From the NCBI RefSeq assembly GCF_014649955.1, contig NZ_BMUA01000046.1, positions 1-39,134 on the forward strand: a stretch of 39,134 bases of DNA, given 5' to 3'. A model generated the notes under the pieces. It searched no databases. It was not told where the DNA came from and saw only the letters and a program-made list of their open reading frames with translations. Each line of letters begins with the position of its first letter. Position 1 is the first letter of the stretch. Positions 1-7,538 of this stretch are shown in pieces. Position numbers and translations under genes: made by a program. The DNA is from Streptomyces violascens. GTDB lineage: Bacteria; Actinomycetota; Actinomycetes; Streptomycetales; Streptomycetaceae.

Positions 1-4
1 CTCA

Positions 5-32
5 GGCAACGTCAGCGCTCCCCCGTAGGTAC
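5..32 (+). promoter_or_regulatory. Putative phage early promoter of the integrase gene
   Basis: GGCAAC at 5-10, then 16 bases containing GCGCTC, then AGGTAC at 27-32. The same arrangement occurs upstream of six other early features in the window. It ends 29 bases before the integrase ATG. Promoter function and recognition by the phage sigma-like factor (31314-32117) are inferred from recurrence and position. Confidence 0.55.
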
Positions 33-44
33 GGGTTACCTACG
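24..44. other. Inverted repeat before integrase (operator or attachment-site candidate)
   Basis: CGTAGGTA (24-31) and TACCTACG (37-44) are perfect inverted repeats around a 5-base spacer. They overlap the putative -10 element of the integrase promoter and lie 17 bases before the start codon. Serine-integrase att sites usually adjoin the integrase gene and contain imperfect inverted repeats, so this may be part of attP/attL. It could equally be an operator. No second copy was seen at the right end. Confidence 0.35.
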
Positions 45-61
45 TCGGGAAGGCAGTCACG

Positions 62-1708
62 ATGCCGGAAGTTCTGTACGCCTGCACCATCTGTGGTGAG
101 GCGGAAGCCAGTCAGATTGACCTCTACACGCGGAAGTCCGCCCGTCTCAAGCGGGGCGACCACCGGCGAGACCAGAGCACGGACGCACAGACGGAGCAGG
201 GGCACCGCTGGGCGCACCGGAGCGGGTACGCGGTCCGGAAGGTCTGGAAGGACCTACAGAGCGCGTTCAAGGACGTTCGGCGCTCCGACTTCGACAAGGC
301 GCTAGAAGCGCTGGCGTCCAAGGAAGTACCGGCGCTTTGGTGCTATCTCATCGACCGATTCAGCCGCAAAGGTGCGGAGGACCTTCTAAAGGTCATTGGT
401 AAGGCTCGCGTCGTATTCGAGCTTGACGGCCTTGACTCCAGTGAGCCGCGCGACCGGCGTTGGATCATTAACCGCGCGGAAGAGGCACGCGAGTACTCGC
501 AAATTCTGTCCAAGCGAGTTGGCGACACAAAGGCCGACCAGCGTGATGACGGATTGTGGATCTCTGGCCGGGCCCCGTGGGGCTACGTGGTGTCGAAAGA
601 CCGGCGTCTTGCACCGGACGAAGAGCCTTTCGTGTGCAATGTGGCAACGCGCAAGGAATGGACCCGGGCGGGGTTGCTGCGGGAGATGTTCCGCAAGGTC
701 GCAAAAGACGGAGCATCGACGCGTGAAGTTGCGCGTTGGCTGGACGCGGAAGGAATTCCCCGGCCTACCGGTGATCTTGGGTGGCGGTATCCGGTCGTTG
801 CTCGGATGCTGAGGCACCCGGCGTATGTCGGATGGCAGGCAGTACAGATCGGTTCGCGGCCGACCCTGTACCGCAACGAAGACGGCGAACGGGTCGCACT
901 CAGGGGCCAAGACGGTAAGCCGGTCTCTCTGGTCTCCGAAGACACGCAGCGCGCGGCCATGGGCGTACTTAAGGGGCTTGCCGCTGAATGCCCTATCCCC
1001 CATACACCCGCTGGGGAAAAGAAGGACACTCGCGCAAAGCACATGCTGACAGGGTTGTCCCGCTGTGAGGGGTGTGGACTCTCCGCACCGTTCCAAGGAA
1101 CGTCGTACGCGTGTGGCGGGGTGCTCGGTGGCCGAAACTGCAAGGGACGCGCTTCGGCACGCGGGCCGCTTCTTGAGGAGTACGTCTTTCAGAAGTGGCT
1201 TTCCCGTCTGAGCAACGCCGACGCAGATGACCCGATCCTCATTGCCGTTTCTGAGCGCTGGGCAGCACGCCAAAGGCCCGAAGAGACCGAAGAGGAGACA
1301 AAGGCCCGTGAAGCACTGCGGGCGGCAGAAGCGGACCTAGAAACGCTCATCAAGTCGCGCAAGAAGTACAAGGGTCCGGCAGAGCGCTTCTACTTCCAGG
1401 AACTCAGCGATGCCACCGAAGCGGTTGAGGCGGCCAAGAAGGAAGCAGGCAAGTACCTTCCCGTGAACGGTGTTGTACTGCCGTTCCTGAGCACCGACCG
1501 CAAGCACATCATGGCCGCATGGGATGCGGCAGAGCTGGCGGTCAAGCGTGACTTGCTCCGACTCGCCATTGACCGCGTGACCATCAAGAAAGCACCCCAC
1601 CAGGGAGCAAGGTTCGACGGTCCTTCGCGGGTCGTGATCCAGTGGGCGACGCCTTCGGACGACTCATCTGCCGAAGAGGCCGCGAACACCGTTGCGTTGG
1701 CCGCATGA
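62..1708 (+). CDS. int: Large serine recombinase (phage integrase)
   Basis: 548 aa, the normal size for actinophage large serine integrases that join attP to a chromosomal attB. The N-terminal resolvase domain has YTRKS with predicted nucleophile Ser26, and DRFSR at about residues 98-102 supplies the active-site arginines. A recombinase domain follows (about 160-290). A zinc ribbon with paired cysteines lies at about 335-362, and a charged coiled-coil region at about 400-460, as in the phiC31 and R4 families. The ATG is supported by GGGAAGG about 9 bases upstream. A putative phage early promoter precedes it. No small excisionase gene is adjacent, which fits the large serine type; the directionality factor may be the Gp3-like protein at 24369-25082. 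The identity is firm; the target site is unknown. Confidence 0.96.
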   Translation: MPEVLYACTICGEAEASQIDLYTRKSARLKRGDHRRDQSTDAQTEQGHRWAHRSGYAVRKVWKDLQSAFKDVRRSDFDKALEALASKEVPALWCYLIDRFSRKGAEDLLKVIGKARVVFELDGLDSSEPRDRRWIINRAEEAREYSQILSKRVGDTKADQRDDGLWISGRAPWGYVVSKDRRLAPDEEPFVCNVATRKEWTRAGLLREMFRKVAKDGASTREVARWLDAEGIPRPTGDLGWRYPVVARMLRHPAYVGWQAVQIGSRPTLYRNEDGERVALRGQDGKPVSLVSEDTQRAAMGVLKGLAAECPIPHTPAGEKKDTRAKHMLTGLSRCEGCGLSAPFQGTSYACGGVLGGRNCKGRASARGPLLEEYVFQKWLSRLSNADADDPILIAVSERWAARQRPEETEEETKAREALRAAEADLETLIKSRKKYKGPAERFYFQELSDATEAVEAAKKEAGKYLPVNGVVLPFLSTDRKHIMAAWDAAELAVKRDLLRLAIDRVTIKKAPHQGARFDGPSRVVIQWATPSDDSSAEEAANTVALAA

Positions 1709-1791
1709 CAAGGGGGGTGCCCCGGCGTGCGGCTAACACGCCGGGACTTCTCTCAGGGTCTCAGACAGTCACACAGACAGGAGCACAGGGC

Positions 1792-2061
1792 ATGGCAGGC
1801 AGCGCACATGACCACTTCGGTAACGCCCTTGAGGCGGGGGACGCTGTGGAGCTATTCCGGGTGTCCGGCGGGCCGACAGGGGGTGACGCTCTCGGCTGGC
1901 AGGGCGGTATCCCCGGCAAGGTGGTCACGGTGAACGACCCGCAGCATCCGGGGCGGGTCCTGGTCGAGTTGGACAAGCCGACCGGCTACCCGGCCCCACA
2001 CGACAAGGCCCAGGAGTGGGCGGAGTTGCGCACCACCGTGAAGGCCGCTGAGACGGCCTAG
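1792..2061 (+). CDS. Hypothetical protein, 89 aa, probable small beta-rich domain
   Basis: ATG at 1792 has GGAG about 9 bases upstream; the open frame extends further left, but that part overlaps the integrase and lacks a ribosome site. The protein is acidic and rich in Gly, Val and Pro. It alternates short hydrophobic stretches (AVELFRVSG, GKVVTVND, GRVLVELD), suggesting a small beta barrel of SH3/KOW type. I do not recognise a family. It follows the integrase by 83 bases and is followed closely by a terminator, so it may end the integrase transcript. Confidence 0.7.
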   Translation: MAGSAHDHFGNALEAGDAVELFRVSGGPTGGDALGWQGGIPGKVVTVNDPQHPGRVLVELDKPTGYPAPHDKAQEWAELRTTVKAAETA

Positions 2062-2075
2062 GAACGCTTGAGACG

Positions 2076-2110
2076 GCCCCGGTTGGCATCACGCCTTCCG
2101 GGGCTTTCTC
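2076..2110 (+). terminator. Rho-independent-type terminator
   Basis: GCCCCGG (2076-2082) pairs with CCGGGGC (2098-2104) and is followed by TTTCTC. It lies 15 bases after the stop of the 89-aa gene. Confidence 0.75.
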
Positions 2111-2152
2111 ATGTCCGCACACGGGCGCTAACGGCCGCCCTACGCTGGCCCC

Positions 2153-2497
2153 ATGGAGCGCGAATACAAGATCAGGGATACGGAGTTCACCCGCTGGTTA
2201 CTCGACCAGGCCCGTTCGGCGGGGTGGGATGTGGACAGTGACCACGACGCCCGGCAAACCATCCGGCTCACGGCAGCGCTGATCCGAACAGGCAACATCG
2301 GAGACGTGGACGCCCCACGGCTGGCGAACGCGTTGGGGGTGACGGTCGCTGACATCGAGCGGGCGGCAGCAAAGGAACTCGCGGAGAACGAGGCAGCCGC
2401 GCAAGTGCTTGACCGGCCGGACATGATGGAGCTGGACGAGCACCTTGATTCGGTGGCGTGGCCGGACGACGGCAAGAAGGGCCCTGAGCGCCCCTGA
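2153..2497 (+). CDS. Hypothetical protein, 114 aa, with a TTA codon
   Basis: The ATG frame opens after the terminator. The protein is acidic and mostly helical. Around residues 52-80 (VDAPRLANALGVTVADIE) it resembles a helix-turn-helix in pattern, so DNA binding is possible but unproven. The codon at 2198-2200 is an in-frame TTA (Leu), very rare in Streptomyces and read by the developmentally regulated bldA tRNA in that genus. Expression could therefore depend on host developmental stage; that is inference. A terminator follows. Confidence 0.7.
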   Translation: MEREYKIRDTEFTRWLLDQARSAGWDVDSDHDARQTIRLTAALIRTGNIGDVDAPRLANALGVTVADIERAAAKELAENEAAAQVLDRPDMMELDEHLDSVAWPDDGKKGPERP

Positions 2498-2559
2498 GAG
2501 CGCCTGAGACGGCTTCCGGGCGGAACTGGGCGCGTAAGCCTGCCCGTTGCCCACAGATG

Positions 2560-2592
2560 GCCCCTGAGCCCTTCGGGGTTCGGGGGCTTTCT
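2560..2592 (+). terminator. Terminator hairpin after the 114-aa gene
   Basis: GCCCCTGAGCCC and GGGTTCGGGGGC form a 12-pair stem with two G-U pairs and a TTCG tetraloop, followed by TTTCTC. Confidence 0.75.
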
Positions 2593-2923
2593 CTTGTCCT
2601 GACACTTGTCATGTACGCGTAATACGGAGCGTGGCGCTCCGGATACCGAGCGTGAGGGGCCGGACGCATTCAGCGGGGGTGGTGCGGTGAAGCGGTGGTT
2701 CCTACCTTGAAATCAATATCCCTTGAGAAAGTCACAAGGAAAACCAAACGGACCCTTCAATCACCGATTCACCGCACTGTGACCGGCGTCACCCAATCGG
2801 GGGCCCTCAAGCCGGGCAACGAGCACGCTCTAGGGAACCCTTGCGCTCTAGTAATAGTAGAGAGCGGGGGATACCGCGCACCCCTTCACGGATAGGGCGG
2901 ACTGAGTACCCGCGCTCTCGCAA
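2593..2923. other. Noncoding stretch with hairpins and tandem promoter motifs
   Basis: No convincing gene. A 66-codon frame (2695-2895) runs through the promoter motifs, has no good ribosome site and unusual composition. A short hairpin CGGAGCG/CGCTCCG lies at 2625-2641. Bases 2695-2775 are AT-rich for this genome. Two promoter-like motifs and an inverted repeat CGCTCT/AGAGCG follow, leading into the tRNA gene. Confidence 0.55.
2815..2860 (+). promoter_or_regulatory. Tandem phage early promoter motifs before the tRNA
   Basis: The second copy is complete: GGGAAC (2833-2838), 16 bases with TTGCGCTC, TAGTAG (2855-2860). An upstream partial copy starts GGCAAC at 2815 with ACGCTCTAG but lacks the -10-like part. 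The inverted repeat CGCTCT/AGAGCG overlaps the complete copy and could be an operator. The motif ends 64 bases before the tRNA. Confidence 0.5.
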
Positions 2924-2997
2924 GGCCGCTTAGCCCAATGGCACGAGGCGTCACGCTTAGACCGTGAAGGTTCCCGGTTCGAATCCGGGAGCGGCTA
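2924..2997 (+). tRNA. tRNA with UAG anticodon (nominally Leu, CUA codon), class I body
   Basis: The cloverleaf is visible by eye. The acceptor stem is GGCCGCT/AGCGGCT with a G1-U72 wobble, discriminator A at 2997 and T8/A9 at 2931-2932. The D stem is short (GCC/GGC). The anticodon stem TCACG/CGTGA encloses loop CTTAGAC, giving anticodon UAG. The variable region is only AGGTT. The T arm is CCCGG/CCGGG with loop TTCGAAT. CCA is not encoded. UAG reads CUA leucine codons, but bacterial tRNA-Leu normally has a long variable arm, absent here. A73 agrees with leucine; the charged amino acid is therefore likely but not certain. CTA codons are frequent in the phage genes (five in the large terminase). 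Confidence 0.88.
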
Positions 2998-3004
2998 CAC
3001 AGAC

Positions 3005-3026
3005 CACCGACTCACGTGAGTCAGTG
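3005..3026. repeat. Palindrome copy 1 (core 3009-3022)
   Basis: Core GACTCACGTGAGTC with one mismatched outer pair (C/A). It lies between the tRNA end and the stop codon of the reverse-strand endonuclease gene, which is inside the repeat. In the minus-strand RNA the mismatch becomes a G-U pair. Confidence 0.9.
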
Positions 3027-3437
3027 CTCAAAGAGGGCTAGCAGGTTGGCCAGCCGCTCGGGGTCTTTGCCGAGAAACGCAAAGCCCTTGGCGCACGAAA
3101 GGCAGACCGTTCCCGCGAACTGGCCCGTGGTCGGGTCGGCCACTCCCGTATTCGGGGTTTCCTGGGTTGCTTCCTTCGCGCAAGCGGCGCACGGCTTCAT
3201 GCGCTCTATGGCGAACCGCTCTGGCGTGATCCCGAGCGTCTTGGCGGTCCGCCGCAAGCGCTCATCAATGTGGCTCCCCGGAGTAGCGGGCTTGGGGTTT
3301 GCGGCCCGAAGGCGCGTGCGCGTCGCATTGCGGCACGTGGTGCACTGCTTGCGCCCGGCCTGGAATTCCGCAAGCGGCTTATCTGTGAAGCATGTTGAGC
3401 ATGTTCTCAGTTCCATGACGCGAGCATATCGCTTCAT
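3021..3437 (-). CDS. Endonuclease VII-like protein, degenerate
   Basis: About 138 aa. The start is uncertain: ATG at 3437 or 3416; the upstream GTG at 3455 lies in a palindrome and is unlikely. The N-terminal CSTC...CTTC pairs, a middle GITPERF segment, a CAAC pair and the C-terminal CLSC..GFAFLGKDPERL match the layout of recombination endonuclease VII (T4 gp49-like) proteins, which resolve branched DNA during packaging. In active members an HCH..TG.VRG.LC..CN segment carries the catalytic His and Asn. Here it reads ADPTTGQFAGTVCLSCAKG, lacking those residues, so nuclease activity is doubtful. It is the only reverse-strand gene in the left 34 kb and is flanked by palindrome copies at both ends. 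Confidence 0.7.
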   Translation of the reverse strand: MKRYARVMELRTCSTCFTDKPLAEFQAGRKQCTTCRNATRTRLRAANPKPATPGSHIDERLRRTAKTLGITPERFAIERMKPCAACAKEATQETPNTGVADPTTGQFAGTVCLSCAKGFAFLGKDPERLANLLALFEH

Positions 3438-3442
3438 CAAAT

Positions 3443-3468
3443 ACCACTGACTCACGTGAGTCGGTGGT
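3443..3468. repeat. Palindrome copy 2 (core 3449-3462)
   Basis: It lies between the divergent endonuclease VII-like and HNH genes. A terminator makes little sense there, whereas an operator would. One outer pair is T/G. Confidence 0.9.
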
Positions 3469-3479
3469 CCGTTGAGGGG

Positions 3480-3529
3480 TAGGGGGGTCTCCCTGCCTAG
3501 GGGGGTATCCCCGGATAGGGGGGTATCCC
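3480..3529. repeat. Three 18-bp iterons directly before the HNH start codon
   Basis: TAGGGGGGTCTCCC (3480-3493), TAGGGGGGTATCCC (3498-3511) and TAGGGGGGTATCCC (3516-3529) are spaced exactly 18 bp. The last abuts the ATG and also supplies its ribosome site. Iterated sites beside HNH and terminase genes suggest a packaging (cos/terminase binding) or autoregulatory site; this is inferred from position only. Confidence 0.8.
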
Positions 3530-3877
3530 ATGCGCACCCGGTGCCTTGACTGTCGAGAGTGGGCCACGCACAAGGGCCGATGCCTCACGCATCACAAGGC
3601 TTACGAGAGTGGCCGGTCATACCAGTCGCACCGCAAGCGCCGTGAGGCTATCGCCCGTGGCCACAATGCGGCAGCGCTCTTGCGCAAGGCCGTACGCAAG
3701 GCGGTAGCTGGAACGTGTGCCATGTGTGGCGTGACCTACCTGCCTAGTCAGGTGGACATTGATCACATCAAGCCGCTTGCCCTTGGCGGTGAGGATGTGG
3801 CGAGCAACGTGCAGGTGCTATGCAAGCGGTGCCACGTCATCAAGACGGCAGTGGATTTCGGCAAGCGTCCGTTCTAG
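3530..3877 (+). CDS. HNH endonuclease next to terminase
   Basis: 115 aa. An N-terminal CLDC..CLTHH zinc-like motif is followed by a basic helical region. The HNH domain occupies about residues 62-105: CAMC, then IDHIKPLALGG with the catalytic His, the N of ASN, and LCKRCH. In many cos-type phages a small HNH protein is encoded beside the terminase and stimulates terminase cutting at cos. The position just before the small terminase supports that role. The ATG start sits at the end of the iteron array. Confidence 0.9.
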   Translation: MRTRCLDCREWATHKGRCLTHHKAYESGRSYQSHRKRREAIARGHNAAALLRKAVRKAVAGTCAMCGVTYLPSQVDIDHIKPLALGGEDVASNVQVLCKRCHVIKTAVDFGKRPF

Positions 3878-4068
3878 GTGGGCGGGGCGCGTCGGAAGTT
3901 CCCGGCGTGTGCCTCTCAGCGATCCCGGCCCAAGCTCGGAAAACGCACGCTAGGTGTGACGCCGTTTTTGGGCGCTCGGCCCGCATGGGCACTGGGCAAG
4001 CCCGCATTCGGACCGACAGGAAAGGCACCCGTTAAGGGGTCGGTAAGGCCCGTGAAGGTGGTGTCAAC

Positions 4069-4509
4069 GTGTCCCGAAGCAAGAGCCCCGACGTGCGCAC
4101 CGGCAACGCCAACGCGGCTGCCGAGAGTGCCGCCCCCGTCGTGTATGAGGGGCGAGCCCCGCGCGTGCCCACCGGACTCAAGCGCGTCGGCCGTGAGGTC
4201 TGGCGCAACGTCTGGTCGGCGGGCAACGGCGCGTACTCCCCGGAGACAGACCGCAACATCATCTTGCGGTACTGCGAGCTGCACGACCGGCGCGCGGCAC
4301 TGCTTGCGGCCGTCTCCAATGACGGACTCATGACCGTGGGTTCAACCGGTCAGCCTGCCGTTCACCCGGCCATGCGCTATGTGGAGTCCACGGAGAAGGA
4401 GCTACGGGCGATAGAGACCGTGATCGGTTTTACGCCCGAAGCGCGTATGCGGCTGGGCATCGTGGCGGCTGAGGCTCGCCGCGTGGCAGCCGGGCCCGAA
4501 GACTTCTAG
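4069..4509 (+). CDS. terS: Terminase small subunit (P27 family)
   Basis: 146 aa, GTG start with GAAGGTGG upstream. The pattern is that of P27-family small terminases: a disordered N terminus, then P.GLKRVGREVWRNVW, a helical D..ILRYCELHDRR segment, the loop with GQPAVHPAMRYVES, and a C-terminal GFTPEARMRLG. It binds packaging-site DNA and delivers it to the large subunit encoded 43 bases downstream. The 190 bases before it hold no gene I can support; a packaging site could lie there. Confidence 0.9.
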   Translation: MSRSKSPDVRTGNANAAAESAAPVVYEGRAPRVPTGLKRVGREVWRNVWSAGNGAYSPETDRNIILRYCELHDRRAALLAAVSNDGLMTVGSTGQPAVHPAMRYVESTEKELRAIETVIGFTPEARMRLGIVAAEARRVAAGPEDF

Positions 4510-4511
4510 AC

Positions 4512-4533
4512 CACCGACTCACGTGAGTCGGTG
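4512..4533. repeat. Palindrome copy 3 (core 4516-4529)
   Basis: Perfect 22-bp palindrome starting 3 bases after the small terminase stop, upstream of the large terminase ribosome site. Confidence 0.92.
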
Positions 4534-4552
4534 CCTGTGGGGAGGGGTGAGC

Positions 4553-6115
4553 GTGACCGGCATTGATCCCGTGATCGCTCGCCACATTCCCGCTGACGCG
4601 CCGTTCCCCAGTGAGGGCTATCGGGTCGCTAACTGGGTTGAACAGTTCTGCCGTCTTACCGGCTCATTCGCCGGTCAGCCTTTCCGGCTTCTCGAATGGC
4701 AGCGCTCGCTACTCGTTGACGCGTACGAACTCCGGCAAGACACCTTCGGCCGGTGGGTTCGCAAGCACCGAATGGCCGTCGTCTGCATTGCCCGCAAGAA
4801 CGGCAAGAGCACCCTTGCGGCGGCCATCATGCTTTACCACCTGATAGCCGACCGCGCTGACGCTCAGCGTCAGATCATCGCTGCGGCCAATGACCGCAAT
4901 CAGGCGCGAATGGTTTTCGACGCTGCAAAGCAGATGGTGAACGCGAGCCCCAAGCTCTCTGCCGTCTGCGACGTTCAGCGCGACGTGATCAAGTTCAAGG
5001 ACTCTACTTATCGCGTGGTGTCGGCGGACGCCGGACGGCAACAGGGGCTCAACCCTTCGGCCGTCTCCCTTGATGAGTACGCGTTCAGTAAGTCGGCAGA
5101 CCTGTTCGACGCGCTCACGCTGGGCAGCGCCGCACGGAACCAGCCGATCACGTGGGTTGTCTCGACTGCCGGACCCGACCCGGACGGCCCCTTTGCCAAG
5201 CTCTGTGAGCAAGGCGAGCGGGTTAACTCCGGTGAGGCCACGGACCCGACGCTCTTCTACCGGTCGTGGGGTCCGCGCATCGGGGAACAGGTGGACCACC
5301 TAGACCCCGACGTGTGGCGAGCGTGCAACCCCTCTTTCGAGATCCTGAACGAAGAGGACTTCAAGGCTGCCGCCCAGCGGAGCACGGAAGCTAGCTTCCG
5401 CATCTACCGTCTGTCTCAGTTCGTCCGTGGTGCGTCCACGTGGCTGCCTCACGGCCTTTGGGACTCCCTAGCGGTAGACGACACCCTGAGCCCCGGTGAC
5501 GCCGTGGTGTTGGGCTTTGACGGCTCTTGGAAGGGTGACAGTACGGCCCTGGTCGCTGCCCGCGTGCATGACCTTCGGGTGTTCGTGCTGGGCCACTGGG
5601 AGGCACCGGCCGATGACGCTCATTGGCGCGTGCCCATGGCCGACGTGCGTGACGCTCTCCGGTCCGCGCTGGACATGTACCACGTGCGGAATCTGGTAGC
5701 CGATCCGTACCGCTGGGAGGAAACGCTAGACAACCTTGAGGCTGAGGGGTGGCCCGTTGAGGCGTTCCCGACGAACAGTCTCAAGAGAATGGTTCCGGCA
5801 ACTCAGATCGTCTACGACGCGTGCCGTGACGGCCGCCTGTCGCACGACGGGGACCCGGCCCTTGCCCGGCACATCGGTAACGCCGTGCTGCGGGAGGACA
5901 AGAACGGCGCACGGGTGACGAAAGAGCACGCGAGTTCGCGCCGAAAGATCGACCTAGCCATTGCCATGATCCTCGCGGTTCACGGCGCAGTGATGTTCCG
6001 GGAAGAGAACCCCCACTTGATTGAGACGGCGATTGTCGCCACGTGGGAGGACAGAGACGGCCGCGTGTTCAACGTGGGTGCCCCGGAATTCGACCAGTAC
6101 CTAGACGACGAATAG
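4553..6115 (+). CDS. terL: Terminase large subunit
   Basis: 520 aa from GTG 4553, chosen because GGGGAGG lies 7-8 bases upstream; the GTG at 4523 is inside a palindrome. It is the ATP-driven packaging motor and genome-cutting nuclease. The ATPase domain has Walker A ARKNGKS near residue 82 and Walker B-like SLDEYAF near 175. The C-terminal RNase H-like nuclease has acidic residues in GFDGSWKGDS near 322 and VADPYRWEE near 384. The conserved KIDLAIAMI helix lies near the C terminus. Five CTA leucine codons are in frame (5300, 5468, 5726, 5954, 6101). Confidence 0.97.
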   Translation: MTGIDPVIARHIPADAPFPSEGYRVANWVEQFCRLTGSFAGQPFRLLEWQRSLLVDAYELRQDTFGRWVRKHRMAVVCIARKNGKSTLAAAIMLYHLIADRADAQRQIIAAANDRNQARMVFDAAKQMVNASPKLSAVCDVQRDVIKFKDSTYRVVSADAGRQQGLNPSAVSLDEYAFSKSADLFDALTLGSAARNQPITWVVSTAGPDPDGPFAKLCEQGERVNSGEATDPTLFYRSWGPRIGEQVDHLDPDVWRACNPSFEILNEEDFKAAAQRSTEASFRIYRLSQFVRGASTWLPHGLWDSLAVDDTLSPGDAVVLGFDGSWKGDSTALVAARVHDLRVFVLGHWEAPADDAHWRVPMADVRDALRSALDMYHVRNLVADPYRWEETLDNLEAEGWPVEAFPTNSLKRMVPATQIVYDACRDGRLSHDGDPALARHIGNAVLREDKNGARVTKEHASSRRKIDLAIAMILAVHGAVMFREENPHLIETAIVATWEDRDGRVFNVGAPEFDQYLDDE

Positions 6116-6127
6116 CAGGGCTCAGAC

Positions 6128-6149
6128 CACTGACTCACGTGAGTCGGTG
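6128..6149. repeat. Palindrome copy 4 (core 6132-6145)
   Basis: Between large terminase and portal. One outer pair is T/G, which would be a G-U wobble in the plus-strand RNA. Confidence 0.9.
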
Positions 6150-6179
6150 CCTATGTGAGTCACGCGGGGGGTGGCTCAC

Positions 6180-7538
6180 ATGGGCTTTTGGCGTGCGCTC
6201 TTCCGGGGGCCGTCTCAGGAAGTCGAGAAGCGGGCGCAGTGGGACCCGGCAACGGATCTCTTCCCGCTGCCCGGCGTGGTGTCGGCATCCGGTCAGAAGG
6301 TGGACGCGAACAGCGCGCTTACGGTCTCTGCCGTCTTCGCGTGCGTCCGTCTTCTGAGCGAGACCATTTGCACGCTGCCGGTGGCTACCTACTCCCGTAG
6401 GGGCGGGGTCCGCAAAGAGATCAAGTCGCCTACGTGGCTTGACTATCCGAACGCTGAGCCGGGCGGGCTTGGCCGCATCGACCTTTTGTCTCAGGTCGTG
6501 CTTTCGCTCTTGCTGGACGGCAACGCGTATCTAGCCGTTCTGTGGGACGGGCCGAACATCGTCGGGCTTGAGGTGCTGGACCCGAACCGCATCGACACGC
6601 ATACGGTCGTGGTGGACGGCAAGCGCCGCAAGGTCTTCTACGTGGCCGACTACGACGACGACGGCAACGAAGTCGCGTTGGGCTGGTACACCACCCGCGA
6701 GATTCTGCACATTCCCGGGATGATGCTGCCGGGCGAGTTCACCGGCGTTTCGCCTATCGCGTTCGCGCGTGAGTCCATCGGGCTCGCCATGGCGGCACAG
6801 ACCTACGGCGCAAAGTTCTTCGCCAACGGCGCGATGCCCGGGGCTCTCATTGAGGTGCCGGGTGCGATGTCCGAAGAGGGGCTAGCGCGAGCCCGCGAAG
6901 CGTGGCGGCTGGCCAACTCCGGTGCGGAGAATGCCCACCGTGTGGCGCTGCTTACCGAAGGCGCGAAGTTCTCTAAAGTCGCGCTCTCGCCGGACGAAGC
7001 ACAGTTCTTGCAGACCCGGCAATTTCAGGTCCCGGAAATATCCCGGATCTTCGGCGTTCCGCCTCACCTGATAGCGGACGCCACGAACTCAACTAGCTGG
7101 GGTTCGGGGCTCGCTGAGCAAAACCAGGCGTTCGCGATGTTCAGCCTTCGCCCGTGGCTTGAGCGCATCGAAGCGGGCTTTACCCGCTTGCTCTTCGCGG
7201 AGACGGCCGACCGGCAGAAGTTCGTGAAGTTCAGCCTTGACGGCATCCAGCGTGGTGCCCCGGCTGAGCGCATGAACATGTACTCAATCGGCTTGCAGCA
7301 AGGCATTTACAGCATTGACGAAGTGCGCGGCTGGGAAGACCTAGAGCCCCTGCCGGACGGCGCGGGAGAGGGGCACCGAGTGCCGCTGAACCTCTCCGAT
7401 GTGACGGCCGACGAAGAGGCCGCCAAGCCTGCCGCCATTGAGCCCCCGCCCGTAGACGAACCCCCGGCAGACGGGGACGACGAAGAGGGGGAACCGTCCG
7501 ATGAAGACGGAGCGGAGGAACCTAGCCCTACCGGCTGA
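6180..7538 (+). CDS. Portal protein (HK97 type)
   Basis: 452 aa from ATG 6180, preceded by GGGGGG at about 9 bases; GTG 6171 is an alternative. Phage portal signatures: VFACVRLLSETI near residue 50, LLSQVVLSLLLDGNAYL near 108, EILHIPGM, GVSPI, and RIFGVPPHLIADATNSTSWGSGLAEQ near 287-312, followed by the stem and an acidic Pro/Glu/Asp-rich tail. The protein forms the dodecameric DNA entry channel. Its last 38 bases overlap the protease gene. Confidence 0.96.
   Translation: MGFWRALFRGPSQEVEKRAQWDPATDLFPLPGVVSASGQKVDANSALTVSAVFACVRLLSETICTLPVATYSRRGGVRKEIKSPTWLDYPNAEPGGLGRIDLLSQVVLSLLLDGNAYLAVLWDGPNIVGLEVLDPNRIDTHTVVVDGKRRKVFYVADYDDDGNEVALGWYTTREILHIPGMMLPGEFTGVSPIAFARESIGLAMAAQTYGAKFFANGAMPGALIEVPGAMSEEGLARAREAWRLANSGAENAHRVALLTEGAKFSKVALSPDEAQFLQTRQFQVPEISRIFGVPPHLIADATNSTSWGSGLAEQNQAFAMFSLRPWLERIEAGFTRLLFAETADRQKFVKFSLDGIQRGAPAERMNMYSIGLQQGIYSIDEVRGWEDLEPLPDGAGEGHRVPLNLSDVTADEEAAKPAAIEPPPVDEPPADGDDEEGEPSDEDGAEEPSPTG

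Noticed and set aside
2695..2895. Possible 66-aa gene before the tRNA
   Set aside because: Runs through the promoter motifs, no ribosome site, unlike composition.
2924..2997. Amber-suppressor tRNA
   Set aside because: The anticodon is UAG (reads CUA), not CUA.
4523..4552. GTG starts located inside palindrome copies (large terminase and several other genes)
   Set aside because: The palindrome always contains GTGAGTC, which creates chance in-frame starts. Downstream starts have proper ribosome sites.
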